From contig CM061918.1 of assembly GCA_031002005.1 (NCBI GenBank), forward strand, positions 59,153,478 to 59,217,477: a DNA stretch of 64,000 nt. The letters run 5' to 3'. Shown here piece after piece: positions 21,923 through 32,041 of the stretch. Position numbers and translations under genes: made by a program. This stretch comes from Vandiemenella viatica (taxonomy: Eukaryota; Arthropoda; Insecta; Orthoptera; Morabidae). The notes under the pieces are model-generated. The model was not told the origin of the DNA, ran no database searches, and worked only from the letters and a program-made list of their open reading frames with translations. The stretch's first letter is position 1, and every line of letters starts with the position of its first letter.

Positions 21923-22384
21923 GTGAGTCACAGGGACAAGAATGGTGAGGTGCAAAAATCTTGATAGTGTCTTTCTCAAAGTTTCCCTCCGGAAAATTCT
22001 TCCTAGTAGAAAATTTTACTGAATGGGCAAGTCCATACAGCAGTTTAGTTTGATTATAGCTTTTCTATGGAGGCATTGATTTCGAACACTGTAGAGGAAA
22101 CATCTCCGTAATAACTTTCGTGCCATATGTCATTCCTCAACAAAATTCTGTTAATTTTTGCTTGTTTCTCAGCATCGTCCAAAACAATGTCTTTTACTAT
22201 TCTCTCTATACTATACACAGTGAGTATCAAAATTAGATTTCTGGTAATTTAAGCCACTCAACCAGTCAAAATTGTCTTCTTATTTCTGGAAAGTTTTCTA
22301 TATTATCTCTCGACCAGTATTATTCCGCAGCGTTGTTTGGACAATTCTTGACGAGCACAAAACTCGAGTATAACCACTTGTGCT

Positions 22385-22450
22385 TCAGGCTGGACTCCAA
22401 CCAGCGACCTCTTGAAAGCGAATTCACCGCGCTAACCGACTCGCTGCCGG
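22385..22450 (-). mobile_element. Possible SINE head (tRNA-like)
   Basis: In reverse complement: gagtcggttagcgcggtga (A-box-like) and ggtcgctggttggagtcc (B-box-like). No body could be matched to the other families, so this is weak. Confidence 0.35.
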
Positions 22451-23689
22451 AGTAAGCCAGAATCAGGATTTTTGTTCTGAAAAGCATACTGAGATCTCAT
22501 AGTAATTCTCTGTGGATCGTGGTAGAAAAAAAGATCATGCCCATTTTATTTCTCCAATACAAGTATGTTAACAAAATACGGTGAACGTCGAATGAAGACG
22601 ATTTCGAAACATTGTTCAAATTATCTTTCCACGCAAAATATCATATTTCTAAGAAAGAACGTATGTTCAGTCATTTGATAAGTTCAGTTTATTTAGTATT
22701 GGTTCCATAAATAACAAATTTGAGCAATCATTATCCTAAACTATTATTGTACCAAAATCTACAGTCTCTTTGGTACATATCTTTTTTCTACATTGATACC
22801 GCGGTTTAAGCTGATCATCCCCGGTTACTCTGTACGCCGCAAAGACACATTTCCTGCTACTGCACTGGAATACGAAATTAAGCGGTTTTTGATAACAGTG
22901 TGGTATCAAACACAACACCACTGAATGATTAAGATGACAGAAAATTGAACATTAGCATCGATTTCGGGTGAGAGAAGGTAGACTTGTGTACTTGTTGATC
23001 ACACAGACGTTTTTCGATATTGACACTGACTTTATAAACGAATCGAAGTCTTAGAAATGGAACTGACAGTTCACTTGAGAGCGTTGCTGATCTTAGTGAA
23101 AGAATTGAAATACTGAATCAACTTCCAGGGGAAAAGGTATCGTAGCCGTAGCGATACATCCACGGAAAAAGTTCCAGGGTCAAAACTGCGAATTATAATC
23201 AAACAATGCAGTGTGCAGTTCCGAACCAACAAATCATCAGAAGTTGAGAACTTAATCATTAAAAAGGTACTTAATTTTGGTTATTTATGGAGGGAGAAAA
23301 AGAGTTTGTCACGAAAAATCAACTTATAGAAATAATACATCAATATGCATATTAGAGTAGGGAAGTTGTGTTCCGACATGCTTCCTGAATGTTGTCCTAG
23401 AACTTCGTTTATTATTATTATTTTGACTCGCTTATCAAGTAAAGCCTTTGAGACGACATCGCTGTAGTAGCTGGTGCAGGAATTGTGAAGTTCAACGACA
23501 GTGCCTCAGTGACAGCTGGTGAAGAATGAGGTTATTTACTTGCATTGTCTAACCAACTGACAATCTGTTACACATTTTGCCACCTCTACAATAACAGTGG
23601 CGCTGCAATTTGAAGATTGATTCTTATGTAACTCAACGAGTCAAATCGAAAGTAAAAAATATACAGTATATATATTTTTGTTTTGTTTT

Positions 23690-24290
23690 GTTATCTCGCT
23701 TAGTTCTTTCTAAATTTACTTCTATACTCTTTATACCTTTGGCGACTATTTTCTCCTGGTCCAGGTCACATTTCAACCTAACCATATCCGGAAGGAAGAA
23801 ATCAGAACACCCACCATGTTTGTCCACCGTGCAGTTTCTTGAGGATTTGGCCAATTTTTTTCTGATCCATGCGGCATTTCAACCTAACGACCTCAAATTT
23901 GAGATAGTATATCTCTAGAAGTAAGTAATGTGTCGAAAAATTTTATTCTTAACTTTTGATTTGTCTCGTCGGGTTACACAAATCTGGCTGATTTTTTTCT
24001 TCCGGTCCAGGACGCATTTCAAGCAAACCGCGTCACTTTTGAGATACGATATCTCAAAAACTAAGCGGAATATCGAAAAATTTTATTCGTTGCTTTCGAT
24101 TTGTTTCATCGACTTACATAAGAATCTGCCCTTAAATCTGGCTTTTGGGAATTTTTTCTTCTGGTTCAGGCCACTTTTCAATACAACCACTTCACTTTTC
24201 AGAAACGATGTCTCGAAAACTAAGCGAGATACCAAAAAAAATTACTCTTTCAGGTTGTCTCGTTTAGATACATAAGAATCCACCGTCAAA
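23690..24290. repeat. Short tandem repeat array, about 140-160 bp x 3 to 4
   Basis: The pattern cggtccaggacgcatttcaa, then acgacctca-tttgagatacgatatctc and a-aactaagcg, recurs near 23858, 23996 and 24157, with a more diverged copy near 23745. Units end in ttttattc-t-ctttcgatttgtctcgtcga. Confidence 0.75.
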
Positions 24291-24468
24291 TTGCCGTGCC
24301 ACTATAGAATTTCCCACATGTATATATGCTGGAGACTCATGTACTGGTAGGTCTTGCGTTGTGACTACTTAAGTGGACCGTTCCTTGAGTTGGAGAGTGG
24401 CAGTGAGTAGGAAACGATTTTGTGGATGGAGAGGAGATCCTGACGTGGCTGTGTTCTCTGTTGGTCAG

Positions 24469-24660
24469 CTGGAGGGTGGCGGTGATGGTGACGTGGTGAG
24501 GGGATCTCCCCAGCACCCTGCGGTGGCAGGCAAGCCCACTTCTCTGCTGGTGAACGTCCGTCCTCCTCCAGAGACCGACGTGCTAGTCCCGCAAGCCAGC
24601 GCTGCGGCTCCTCTCGTGCCGGAAGACGCCTTCCTCTCCGCTCCGTTCCCCGTACCAGAG
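24469..24660 (+). CDS. Exon 12: Gly/Pro/Ala-rich
   Basis: The acceptor is gttctctgttggtcag before CTGGAG; the donor is GAG followed by gtggga. Phase is 0 to 0 over 64 codons. It reads LEGGGDGDVVRGSPQHPAVA, then GKPTSLLVNVRPPPETDVLV, PQASAAAPLVPEDA and FLSAPFPVPE. VLV after a PPP run is a faint echo of the VIVGRP module. A second in-phase donor 39 bases downstream (CAG then gtcttg at 24699) cannot be excluded but is weaker. Confidence 0.75.
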
Positions 24661-26157
24661 GTGGGACAACACTTCAGTCTCCGTACCACAGACTGTCAGG
24701 TCTTGATCGTGTTTCTGGATATTGCATCTTTACTTTTAAGTATATGGTCGACCGAGCTCTGCTCGATATTAATAAAGTTTTAAGGGAATGGATTTTAAGC
24801 TTAGGCTTTGTCAAGGATCTCGCTGGATAGATCCTTCAGGTAATGAATTAATTAGTTATTCAATTAGCAGGTTTCCTCAGTGCGGTCGCAAGTTGACTTT
24901 TACATTTCACAAAAGAATCATAATAAACACAACCTCTAAATTCATTTATGAGTTCTCTGAAACAACAAGACCACTGTTACAATTTCGCCTCGCTTTTATC
25001 ACCTCGAAATCTTCTTAGCAAAATACGGATAGGCATGAACTTCGTCCAAAGACACTAAGGCACATTATATAACTCCGCGAACAAAAACTGTTGAACTACT
25101 CCCGCTCGCAATCTTGCGGGCTTACGTAGACGCTAGAGAAACATCGAGAAAGGGATACAGACATTTCTGGGACGTTCAAGTACTCTGAAAATCAAAATCA
25201 TTACTACTATTAAAACTATTACGACTAGTATAAAATCCCTCATAACCTTTAAGAACTATCTATTTCCATTAAACTCCGATAAATTTATATAATTCAATAC
25301 GTCATACAAATTAGCACCAAACATACACATAAAATTTGCAGGCCAGTCTGTTCAAGAGGTAGAGACTAAAAATTTCAAATTGTCGTATTGATAATAATTT
25401 ACATTGAAAACATCTCTCTGAATTTGTAGGTATCTGCACTGTTTCAGCTATTGACCTCAATACGAAGAAAGTCATGGATTTTTGTTAATTTCACTTTTTA
25501 TCGTAATATGCAATAATCTTTTGCTGAAATTCACCTAATAGCAATAAAAATATTCAGAGCTCTGAAGCGAGTAATAAGAACTAAGTTCGGGGTTAGCAGT
25601 AGAAATGCTGCCGGAAGCTGTTTAAGAACCTAGGAATTTTAACATTGGTTACCGAGTATAAATAAACATTAATGTCCTTTGTAGTAACCAGTAATACTCG
25701 GTATGAAACAAATGGCAAAATAAACAATTATGGTACTAGAAGTAAAAATAATCTTTACAAGGATTACAAGTCATAGTCATTTGATTAAGAAGGAATCATA
25801 TATTCGCCAGTACCTATCTTCAACACGTTTTCATTATATTTTAAGTGTCTGGCAACGGATTAGATTAAATAGGGAAAAAAATTAATGAATTTGCAATTGA
25901 CAACTCGATTTACTCTCTAAAAGAATACTTTTTTGAAAGGTATCTACAAAATAAGTACCAGTATCTTGTATAAATGTAATGATCATAATTAACTAGCTGT
26001 TACCCAGGATTTCTTACACGTGGACTTAACATTTTATTGCTTGAGTAGCATAAAATATACATCTGTAAAGTTGTGTCTGTATATTAATTTCCAAACACAT
26101 CATACGCAGGCTATGGGAGAAACAAAGCCTGAGTGACCGATATAACAAAGACTTACA

Positions 26158-26172
26158 CATCCTATACATCTG
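26158..26172. repeat. Target-site duplication, left copy (15 bp)
   Basis: catcctatacatctg here is repeated exactly at 26752-26766. The uninterrupted Helitron copy at 46.9 kb has a single equivalent (ctatccatctatcag), so this is a duplicated target. Confidence 0.85.
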
Positions 26173-26751
26173 CGTAAAATTTTCTAGGGCTTTCCACCGA
26201 GGTAGTGCGTCAATGTAGGGCAACGTTTCGAAGCCTGCCTCAGGCTCCATCTTCCGGCGAAGTGTCGGATTCTTGGAAGCGTCCACACTTAAAAGGCCTT
26301 CGTTTGCCAGGTGACGTCAGGAATCCGTGGAGATTCACCTGGCGGATAGAATTGTGAATAGGTATTCAGGATACCACCTTAGCACGGCATGGATTCCAAC
26401 GATAAGTCATCTTAGTAGGCAGAGATCAAGGCTGCAAGATTTTCGCTCCCGCAACTCCCCTCCACTGTGCGTACCCCTACCCGGCCACCCCACCAGGTCC
26501 TTCCCTGCCCCACCACCTGTGCACTGATTGGCCCCAACGCAAGTGACTAACGTCACCTGGCAAACGAAGGCCTTTTAAGCGTGGACGCTTCCGGTGCTCC
26601 ACCAATTAAAAAAAAAAAAGAATCCGACATTTCGCCGGAAAATGGAGCCTGAAACAGGCTTCGAAACGTCGCCCTACACTGACGCTCTACCTCGGTGGAA
26701 AGCCCTAGAAGATTTTGCGCAACTGACTCACTGAGAAAGCTTACGTTCGTT
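26173..26751. mobile_element. Palindromic (foldback) insertion with 15-bp target duplication
   Basis: The arms are reverse complements for about 130 bases: left gggctttccaccgaggtag, cgtttcgaagcctgcctcag and ggccttcgtttgccaggtga; the right arm holds the complements in reverse order. The right arm also has an A-run (near 26609) and the right edge a 30-base extension not matched on the left. The 15-bp duplication is typical of target-primed reverse transcription rather than a cut-and-paste transposase. Confidence 0.8.
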
Positions 26752-26766
26752 CATCCTATACATCTG
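26752..26766. repeat. Target-site duplication, right copy (15 bp)
   Basis: Exact repeat of the 15 bases at 26158-26172, marking the right edge of the palindromic insertion. Confidence 0.85.
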
Positions 26767-26963
26767 TTTGTCAACGTTAGGTTAGTTTTCAAACTTCTAT
26801 GATAAAACCTATCCCGAAAAAGTGTCCCATGTCCTTCCTAATGATACATAGTATTTCCTCGTCAAATTTCATCAAGATCAGTTCAGCCGTTTAGTCATGA
26901 AAGCATAACAGTGACAGAGATACTAAGTTACGTGCGCATTTATAATATTAGTGAAGGTGCAAT

Positions 26964-29757
26964 ATAGTCTTCACGGGTTTGCAGCAGGATATTTTCATGA
27001 AACGATGACAACGTTTCGACAACGTCCTCTGTTGTCTTCATCAGGTAATCGTATCTTGGTATCGAGAATCTACAAGATCATTGTGAAACGTTTTGGGTGT
27101 CGGTGATAAAAGAAGCTATTGAAATAAGATTCAATAACAACGTGTTTAACAGAGTTACAGGTTTCTTTCTTGGTGATGAAAGGAAACTGGCGCTTATAAT
27201 CCTAAAACAGGAACGCAAGGGAGCAGATCGCATACAGAGCCAAGACGTAAATGGACCGTCTGCTGACTTATGTCATTATAATAACGGTCTTGGCGGTGCA
27301 CGACAATTCGGTGCTAAGATACAGAGCCTTTTCCTTCCTCTCTTTTTCTTCTTCGTCTTGTCGCTTACCTTGGATTTCCTCCTACCTGTTGCGCCACCGT
27401 TGACTACCACTACGTTCCGATTGGGCGCCCTGGCAACCACTTCTGGATTAGGGTCTCGACCCTGCCCCGTGGCAGAAATACAAAGAACTTATAAACTCTC
27501 ACATAACTGAATAGCCATTTCAGATTAATAAACAAGAAATCGATAGGCAAATAGAAATCCTCATCACAACCATCGTGGAATAGGCGAATAAAGCGACAAT
27601 AAAGATCACCCACGATCCAGGAACAAAAGATCTTCCACCACATATATCAGAGCTAATCAAACTGAAAAACCATCATAGGAAACGCTGGCAGAAATATCGT
27701 GACCCGATAGACCGCCGGATTACTAACAGACTTGCACACGAAGTGAGGCAAAACCTACAACAACACAGATACCAATGTTGGAACAACACCCTCCACCGCG
27801 CAGAGCAACAACCCAACCTGTTCTGGAAATTAATCAAAGCACGCAAAGAACCACCCCAGTGTTCAAAACCACTACACGGGCCAAACGGCTTAGTATACAC
27901 AGCGCTGGAGAAAGCGGAAGCCATGGCTGACACTTTGGAACGCCAGTTCCAAGAACATATCGTTGATGACGAGGATAGTGATATCCACGAGGAAAGAGTA
28001 ATTAGAGAAGTGCCTCGCATTCTGAGGCAAAGAACACGCGGCTCTTTCCGTCCAGTGGAATCGTCCACAGTGATTTCAATCATAAGGGCGCTTGGCAATA
28101 AAAAAATCCCCTGGTCCTGACGGTATCAGAGCCCCACATCTCAAAAACCTGCCACAACCAGCAATAGCCCATCTTACCCTTATCTTCAACGCCTGCCTAA
28201 AACTATCCTACTTCCCAACAGCATGGAAATCTGCTAAAGTCATAATCCTTCCTAAACCTAACAAAAACCTCCTATTTCCACAAAACTACAGATCAATCTC
28301 CCTACTCAACATCCTTGGAAAAATCCTCGAAATCCTCATCAACACATCCATCCAAAAATTCCTCAAAGATCGGAACATTATCATTCCTGAACAGCTCGGC
28401 TTTCGTGCGAGACATAGCACCACCCACCAAGCCGTCCGACTGGTTGAAAAGATCTGTCGGGCACGCTCCATAGGACACCATACAGGAGCTGTTATGTTAG
28501 ACATAGAAAAAGCCTTCGACAAAGTTTGGCACGACGGCCTTATCTACAAGATGAACACCTATCGCTGTCCTGGACACTTGCTTAAAATGATTGACAGCTA
28601 TCTCAGAAACAGGAAATTCTACGTTGTGGTGGAAGGAGCCAATAGCCAGTTCAAATCAATTGAAGCAGGCGTACCCCAAGGTTCGGTGATAGCCCTGATT
28701 TTGTACAGCATTTATACAAATGACATTCCCCACCAGCCAGGCGGAGAAATTGCACTTTTTGCAGACGATACAGCAATATACAGATCCAGCTGAAACCAAA
28801 GATTCATTGCCAGGAAATTAACACAACACCTCGAACTTATTACACAATGGTGTAATAAGTAGAAAATCAAAATAAATGCAGGAAAATCCCAAGCAATAAT
28901 GTTCTCAACCAAAAGATTAGCACCGAATGACTGTGTATCACAAGACGGAGAGGATCTCGCATGGAGCGACACAGTCAAATACTTAGGTGTTACTTTTGAC
29001 AAAAAACTTAAATGGACCAGTCACATTCAAAATTCTTGCAACATAGGCAAAGACGGAATATTCAAGCTGTACCCCCTCCTCAAGGGGGCCAGCCTCAACA
29101 CCAAAACAAAGCTATAGATTTACAAAGCTGTAATAAGGCCAGCAATCCTATATGGTTCGGATGTATACAGTATGGCATCAGACGGAAACCTCAAAAAGCT
29201 GCAAATAATCCAGAACAAATATCTTAGATTAATAGCAAATGACCCTCGGTACATGACCAACATATGACTCCATAACGACCTAGGCATACCAACACTGACA
29301 GACTACATAAAAGACAAATCAGCAAAATTCTTCGCAAAAGCTCAAGTTTCTCCCCATGAAATAATTCAAAGCCTAGGACAAGACCCATACGACCTAACTT
29401 ACAACCGACCAATACTGACACTAACACGTCATTACAGGACATAAAAAAAACATTACCACTTACCACAAGACTTGACTAGACAGCCATTATGAAAAACCTT
29501 ATCAGACAAAAGTCAGAGGCCAAAGGTCCGGAACTTTAGACTTTACATGAGCCTAGCTGAGACAGACAACGACGATGTCACGATAATTTGGCTGTAGACA
29601 ACTCCGGCTTGACATTGGTGATGCCCAGCAGTTTCACAATGATCTTGCAGATTCTCGATAGGAAGATACAATTATCTGATGAAGACAACAGAGGACGTCG
29701 TCAAAATTTTGTCATCGTTTCCTGGAAATATCCGGCTGCAAACCCGTGAGGACTGTG
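26964..29757. repeat. Inverted repeats (about 127 bp) flanking a LINE copy
   Basis: Left arm 26964-27090 and right arm 29630-29757 are reverse complements: tcacgggtttgcagc, gaaacgatgacaa, acgtcctctgttgtcttcat, tatcgagaatct-caagatca and ttgtgaaac, with about 10-15% differences. The enclosed 2.5 kb includes a plus-strand LINE. A single related arm is in intron 9 at about 18850-18950. Confidence 0.8.
27520..29490 (+). mobile_element. Jockey-like LINE, reverse-transcriptase pseudogene
   Basis: The plus-strand frames give, in order, the linker ahead of the reverse transcriptase (KNHHRKRWQKYRDPIDRRI, NLFWKLIKARKEPPQ), then KSPGPDGIRAPHLKNLP, NYRSISLLNILGKILE, EQLGFRARHSTTHQAV, MLDIEKAFDKVWHDGLI, GVPQGSVIALILYSIYTNDI and the catalytic FADDTAIY. 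After a stop and frameshifts follow KYLGVTFDKKLKWTSHI and the C-terminal region. The endonuclease part is missing, so this is a truncated dead copy, though the reverse-transcriptase block 28092-28793 is still open for 233 codons. Confidence 0.88.
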
Positions 29758-30004
29758 TTTCATTTATACACCGGGAAAATCCCTATTCACATATTAGTGT
29801 AGGTGTACATATTACTCTCTGGAAGTGTATCCTCTTGTTATATATCTATTTTTCTGCGTAATGGTTTCAATGTAAATCGACTCCTTTTTACATGTGACGT
29901 AATTAATCTCTAAACATTGGGATCTGTGGGTAGTGAGTGTATTGCTTTTTGCATTGTTTGTATTCGTGGCTGATGAGGTAACTCGTGGCTTGGTGTATCG
30001 GCAG

Positions 30005-30157
30005 CTGTCTCCAGAGTTTGTGGGCCTCGACTCGGCTCCGCAGCTGGAGCACGGCGTCGGGACGGTGATCAAGGTCCACCCCGGCGACGGCGCCGAGGGG
30101 GAAGATGACGGAGACGCCCACACGGCCGGCATCGGCGTCAACATCGCCCCCGGACAG
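30005..30157 (+). CDS. Exon 13: acidic and APGQ module
   Basis: The acceptor is ggtgtatcggcag before CTGTCT; the donor is GGACAG followed by gtaact. Phase is 0 to 0 over 51 codons. It reads LSPEFVGLDSAPQLEHGVGT, VIKVHPGDGAEGEDDGDAHT and AGIGVNIAPGQ. The exon ends exactly after Pro-Gly-Gln, as exon 2 does, and the next exon begins GISVDVGPGGEV, so two such modules meet at the junction. A second AG nine to ten bases downstream is out of phase with exon 12, so the upstream acceptor is preferred. Confidence 0.85.
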
Positions 30158-31466
30158 GTAACTGACAAATCCTCTACTGGTGGAGAAATCACGTTCTCAA
30201 CCAACTTGCGTTCCGGTACGATGCCTTCCTGATAGTGTTGCTCATGCGGACAACATCACATAGATGTTAAATACAACAACAACTTATTGAAACAGCTTTA
30301 TTCCATATGATGACGCACAGTCATCAAACGTGCTTGAATATCTTTACGAAATATTTTCAGACATCGAAAAGTTCAGTGAAACCACTGACGTTAATTTTGA
30401 GCAGACATCGGATTTGGTGTACGGGTACGATCAAGGAGCCTCTGGATTGACACCACTTTTGGTTTAGGCTCCATTTGAGCCTGCAATCATGGTGTCCGAT
30501 AGATGTATCCAGTGCTGAATCTCATATCCGCTATCGAAAAGTTTTCTTTCGGTGGTAGCCATTAGTTGCTTAGATGCTTAGAGGAACAAGTTCTTAAGTA
30601 TCTGCAGGTCAGGTTTCGTGTTATGTATAGAATACAGTCTGAGAGTAACAAATTCAAATCTTTCTTCTCGTACATATTATGGCTTAGCGGGATACCCGGG
30701 TGAGGTCGATATCTGATAGGTACCAAAATTTATCCAAGAAGTTCAGTTCTCGAGTCCTAGTCTATCTTGTAAGTTTAATTTAGAGGCGTATCCTCTTACT
30801 TTGCTTGTATTGATTTGTACTATACCGAGCAAACATAGAGTCAACACCGAAATTTCCTAGCCTTGTTGTTTAATACGTTTATCCGTCAGGCTAAACTAGG
30901 AAGCTTCTAAAGAGGACTTCTGTCATCCTGCGAGGTCTTGGTTAAGAGGCAGGCTAAGCGATGACAGCTCCTGCCCCATAAATACCGCGAGTGGAACGGA
31001 TTCGTAGAAGTAGAGGTCCCTTTTACCCTTGGGAGACAATCAGCTGGTCGGCGCAGTTAAGAAGCTATTGATATAAATTTGCAAGCAGCCCGACCATTAT
31101 TAAAAGCAATATAATGATAACTCACTACATGAAAAGGATTGCTTAAACTTCAATGGTTCACTCATTTTAAGGAAGCAATGATAGTCCATCAATACAGCGG
31201 CTAGGTTTATACAACATCTGGGTCGAGCAGAGATGACACTTCTCAAATATCTCGATGGAGGATTTGTACACATTAATCATTCAGATGCCTCATTTGCTAA
31301 CAGCGGTTGCAATTGGCACTGCCTCATCCCCGGTCAAAAGCTAGAGGCGCTTTATCGTTACAGTTTGATTCCATAGAGAGTATTTGTAATTTTTGTTTAG
31401 AATGCTGGCTTTGAATTTGGTGTTGCTATCGTGCCGGTCATATGAGAGTAACTTTTATCTCTACAG
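30158..31466. other. Intron 13 (1.3 kb)
   Basis: AT-rich, with no recognisable exon, repeat or transposon. Confidence 0.5.
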
Positions 31467-32041
31467 GGTATCTCGGTAGATGTGGGCCCCGGAGGTGAGG
31501 TCCGCCCTCACGCCACCCCCGGGGGTGGCAAGCAAACGCACCGCATACAGCCCAGTGGCTTGGTGCTGGATGCACCCCGACCTCAGCCACAACATCACCG
31601 TCAACAACTGGGCCCACATCACCACATTCAGCAGCAGCATCTGGGAGTCCATCACCAACAGCCGGGGCCTCACCAGCAGCATGGTCAACATGAACACCAG
31701 CCAGGTGTACATCACCACGAGCAGCTTGGAGACCATCGGCAAACCCTGGAGCCACAGCACCACATTCAGCAGCAGCATCTGGGAGTCCACCACCAACAGC
31801 CGGGACCTCACCAGCAGCATGGTCAGCATGAGAACCAGCCAGGTGTACACCACCACGAGCAGCTTGGAGACCATCGGCAAACTCTGGAGCTACAGCAGTT
31901 TGGATCGCAGCAGCCACATCTGCAAGTTCAGCAGCACCACAAGCATCATCAGCAAGTACCGACGCCACCAGGACGCAGGCCACCAGTCGTCCACTACAGA
32001 CCATCCCCAGGCGCGGGTGACGTTATACATCACCAACAAAG
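31467..32041 (+). CDS. Exon 14: His/Gln-rich with 46-residue tandem duplication
   Basis: The acceptor is ttttatctctacag before GGTATC; the donor is CAAAG followed by gtattg. Phase is 0 to 2 (191 codons plus two bases), the longest exon. GISVDVGPGGEVRPHATPGG opens it. Then a 138-bp unit is repeated in tandem from 31621 and from 31759: each encodes HHIQQQHLGVHHQQPGPHQQ, HGQHE, H or N, QPGVHHHEQLGDHRQTLE. The end reads LQVQQHHKHHQQVPTPPGRR and VHYRPSPGAGDVIHHQQR. His and Gln make up more than half of the repeat; metal binding is possible but unproven. Other frames of the exon are also open, but only this one agrees with both splice phases. Confidence 0.88.
31621..31896 (+). repeat. 138-bp coding tandem duplication (two units)
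   Basis: Units 31621-31758 and 31759-31896 differ at only a few bases (for example gaacac versus gagaac, aaaccc versus aaactc), so the duplication is recent relative to the other repeats in the gene. Its length is a multiple of three, so the frame is kept. Confidence 0.92.

Larger units (their letters stand above)
21923..24468. other. Intron 11 (2.5 kb)
   Basis: A possible tRNA-headed SINE head on the minus strand at about 22385-22450 and a short AT-rich tandem repeat at about 23690-24290. I see nothing recognisable in 22460-23680. Confidence 0.55.
25993..26954 (-). mobile_element. Helitron-like copy, interrupted
   Basis: The left edge on the plus strand is ctagctgttacccagg, that is a minus-strand 3' end finishing in CTAG. 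The right edge is catttataatattagtga, a minus-strand 5' start TCACTAATATTATAAATG. Body matches to copies at 46507-47135 and 47146-48036 include gcctgagtgaccgatataa, ttcctaatgatac-ta-tatttcc and tcagccgtttagt. A palindromic element is inserted at 26172/26752. Confidence 0.75.
24661..30004. other. Intron 12 (5.3 kb)
   Basis: The longest intron. Order: unrecognised AT-rich sequence (24.7-25.99 kb), a Helitron copy (25993-26954) interrupted by a palindromic insertion (26173-26751), then a LINE copy between inverted repeats (26964-29757). Confidence 0.75.

Noticed and set aside
24661..24699. Longer version of exon 12 ending at CAG before gtcttg
   Set aside because: It is in phase, but the donor is weaker than gtggga after GAG and the added residues break the composition. 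Not fully excluded.
28092..28793. 233-codon frame as a host gene
   Set aside because: It carries reverse-transcriptase motifs (GVPQGS, FADDTAIY) and is the longest intact part of a broken LINE.
31438..32004. Long minus-strand frame across exon 14
   Set aside because: It is the mirror of a CAG/CAC-rich repeat that leaves several frames open; it has no splice support and no recognisable product.
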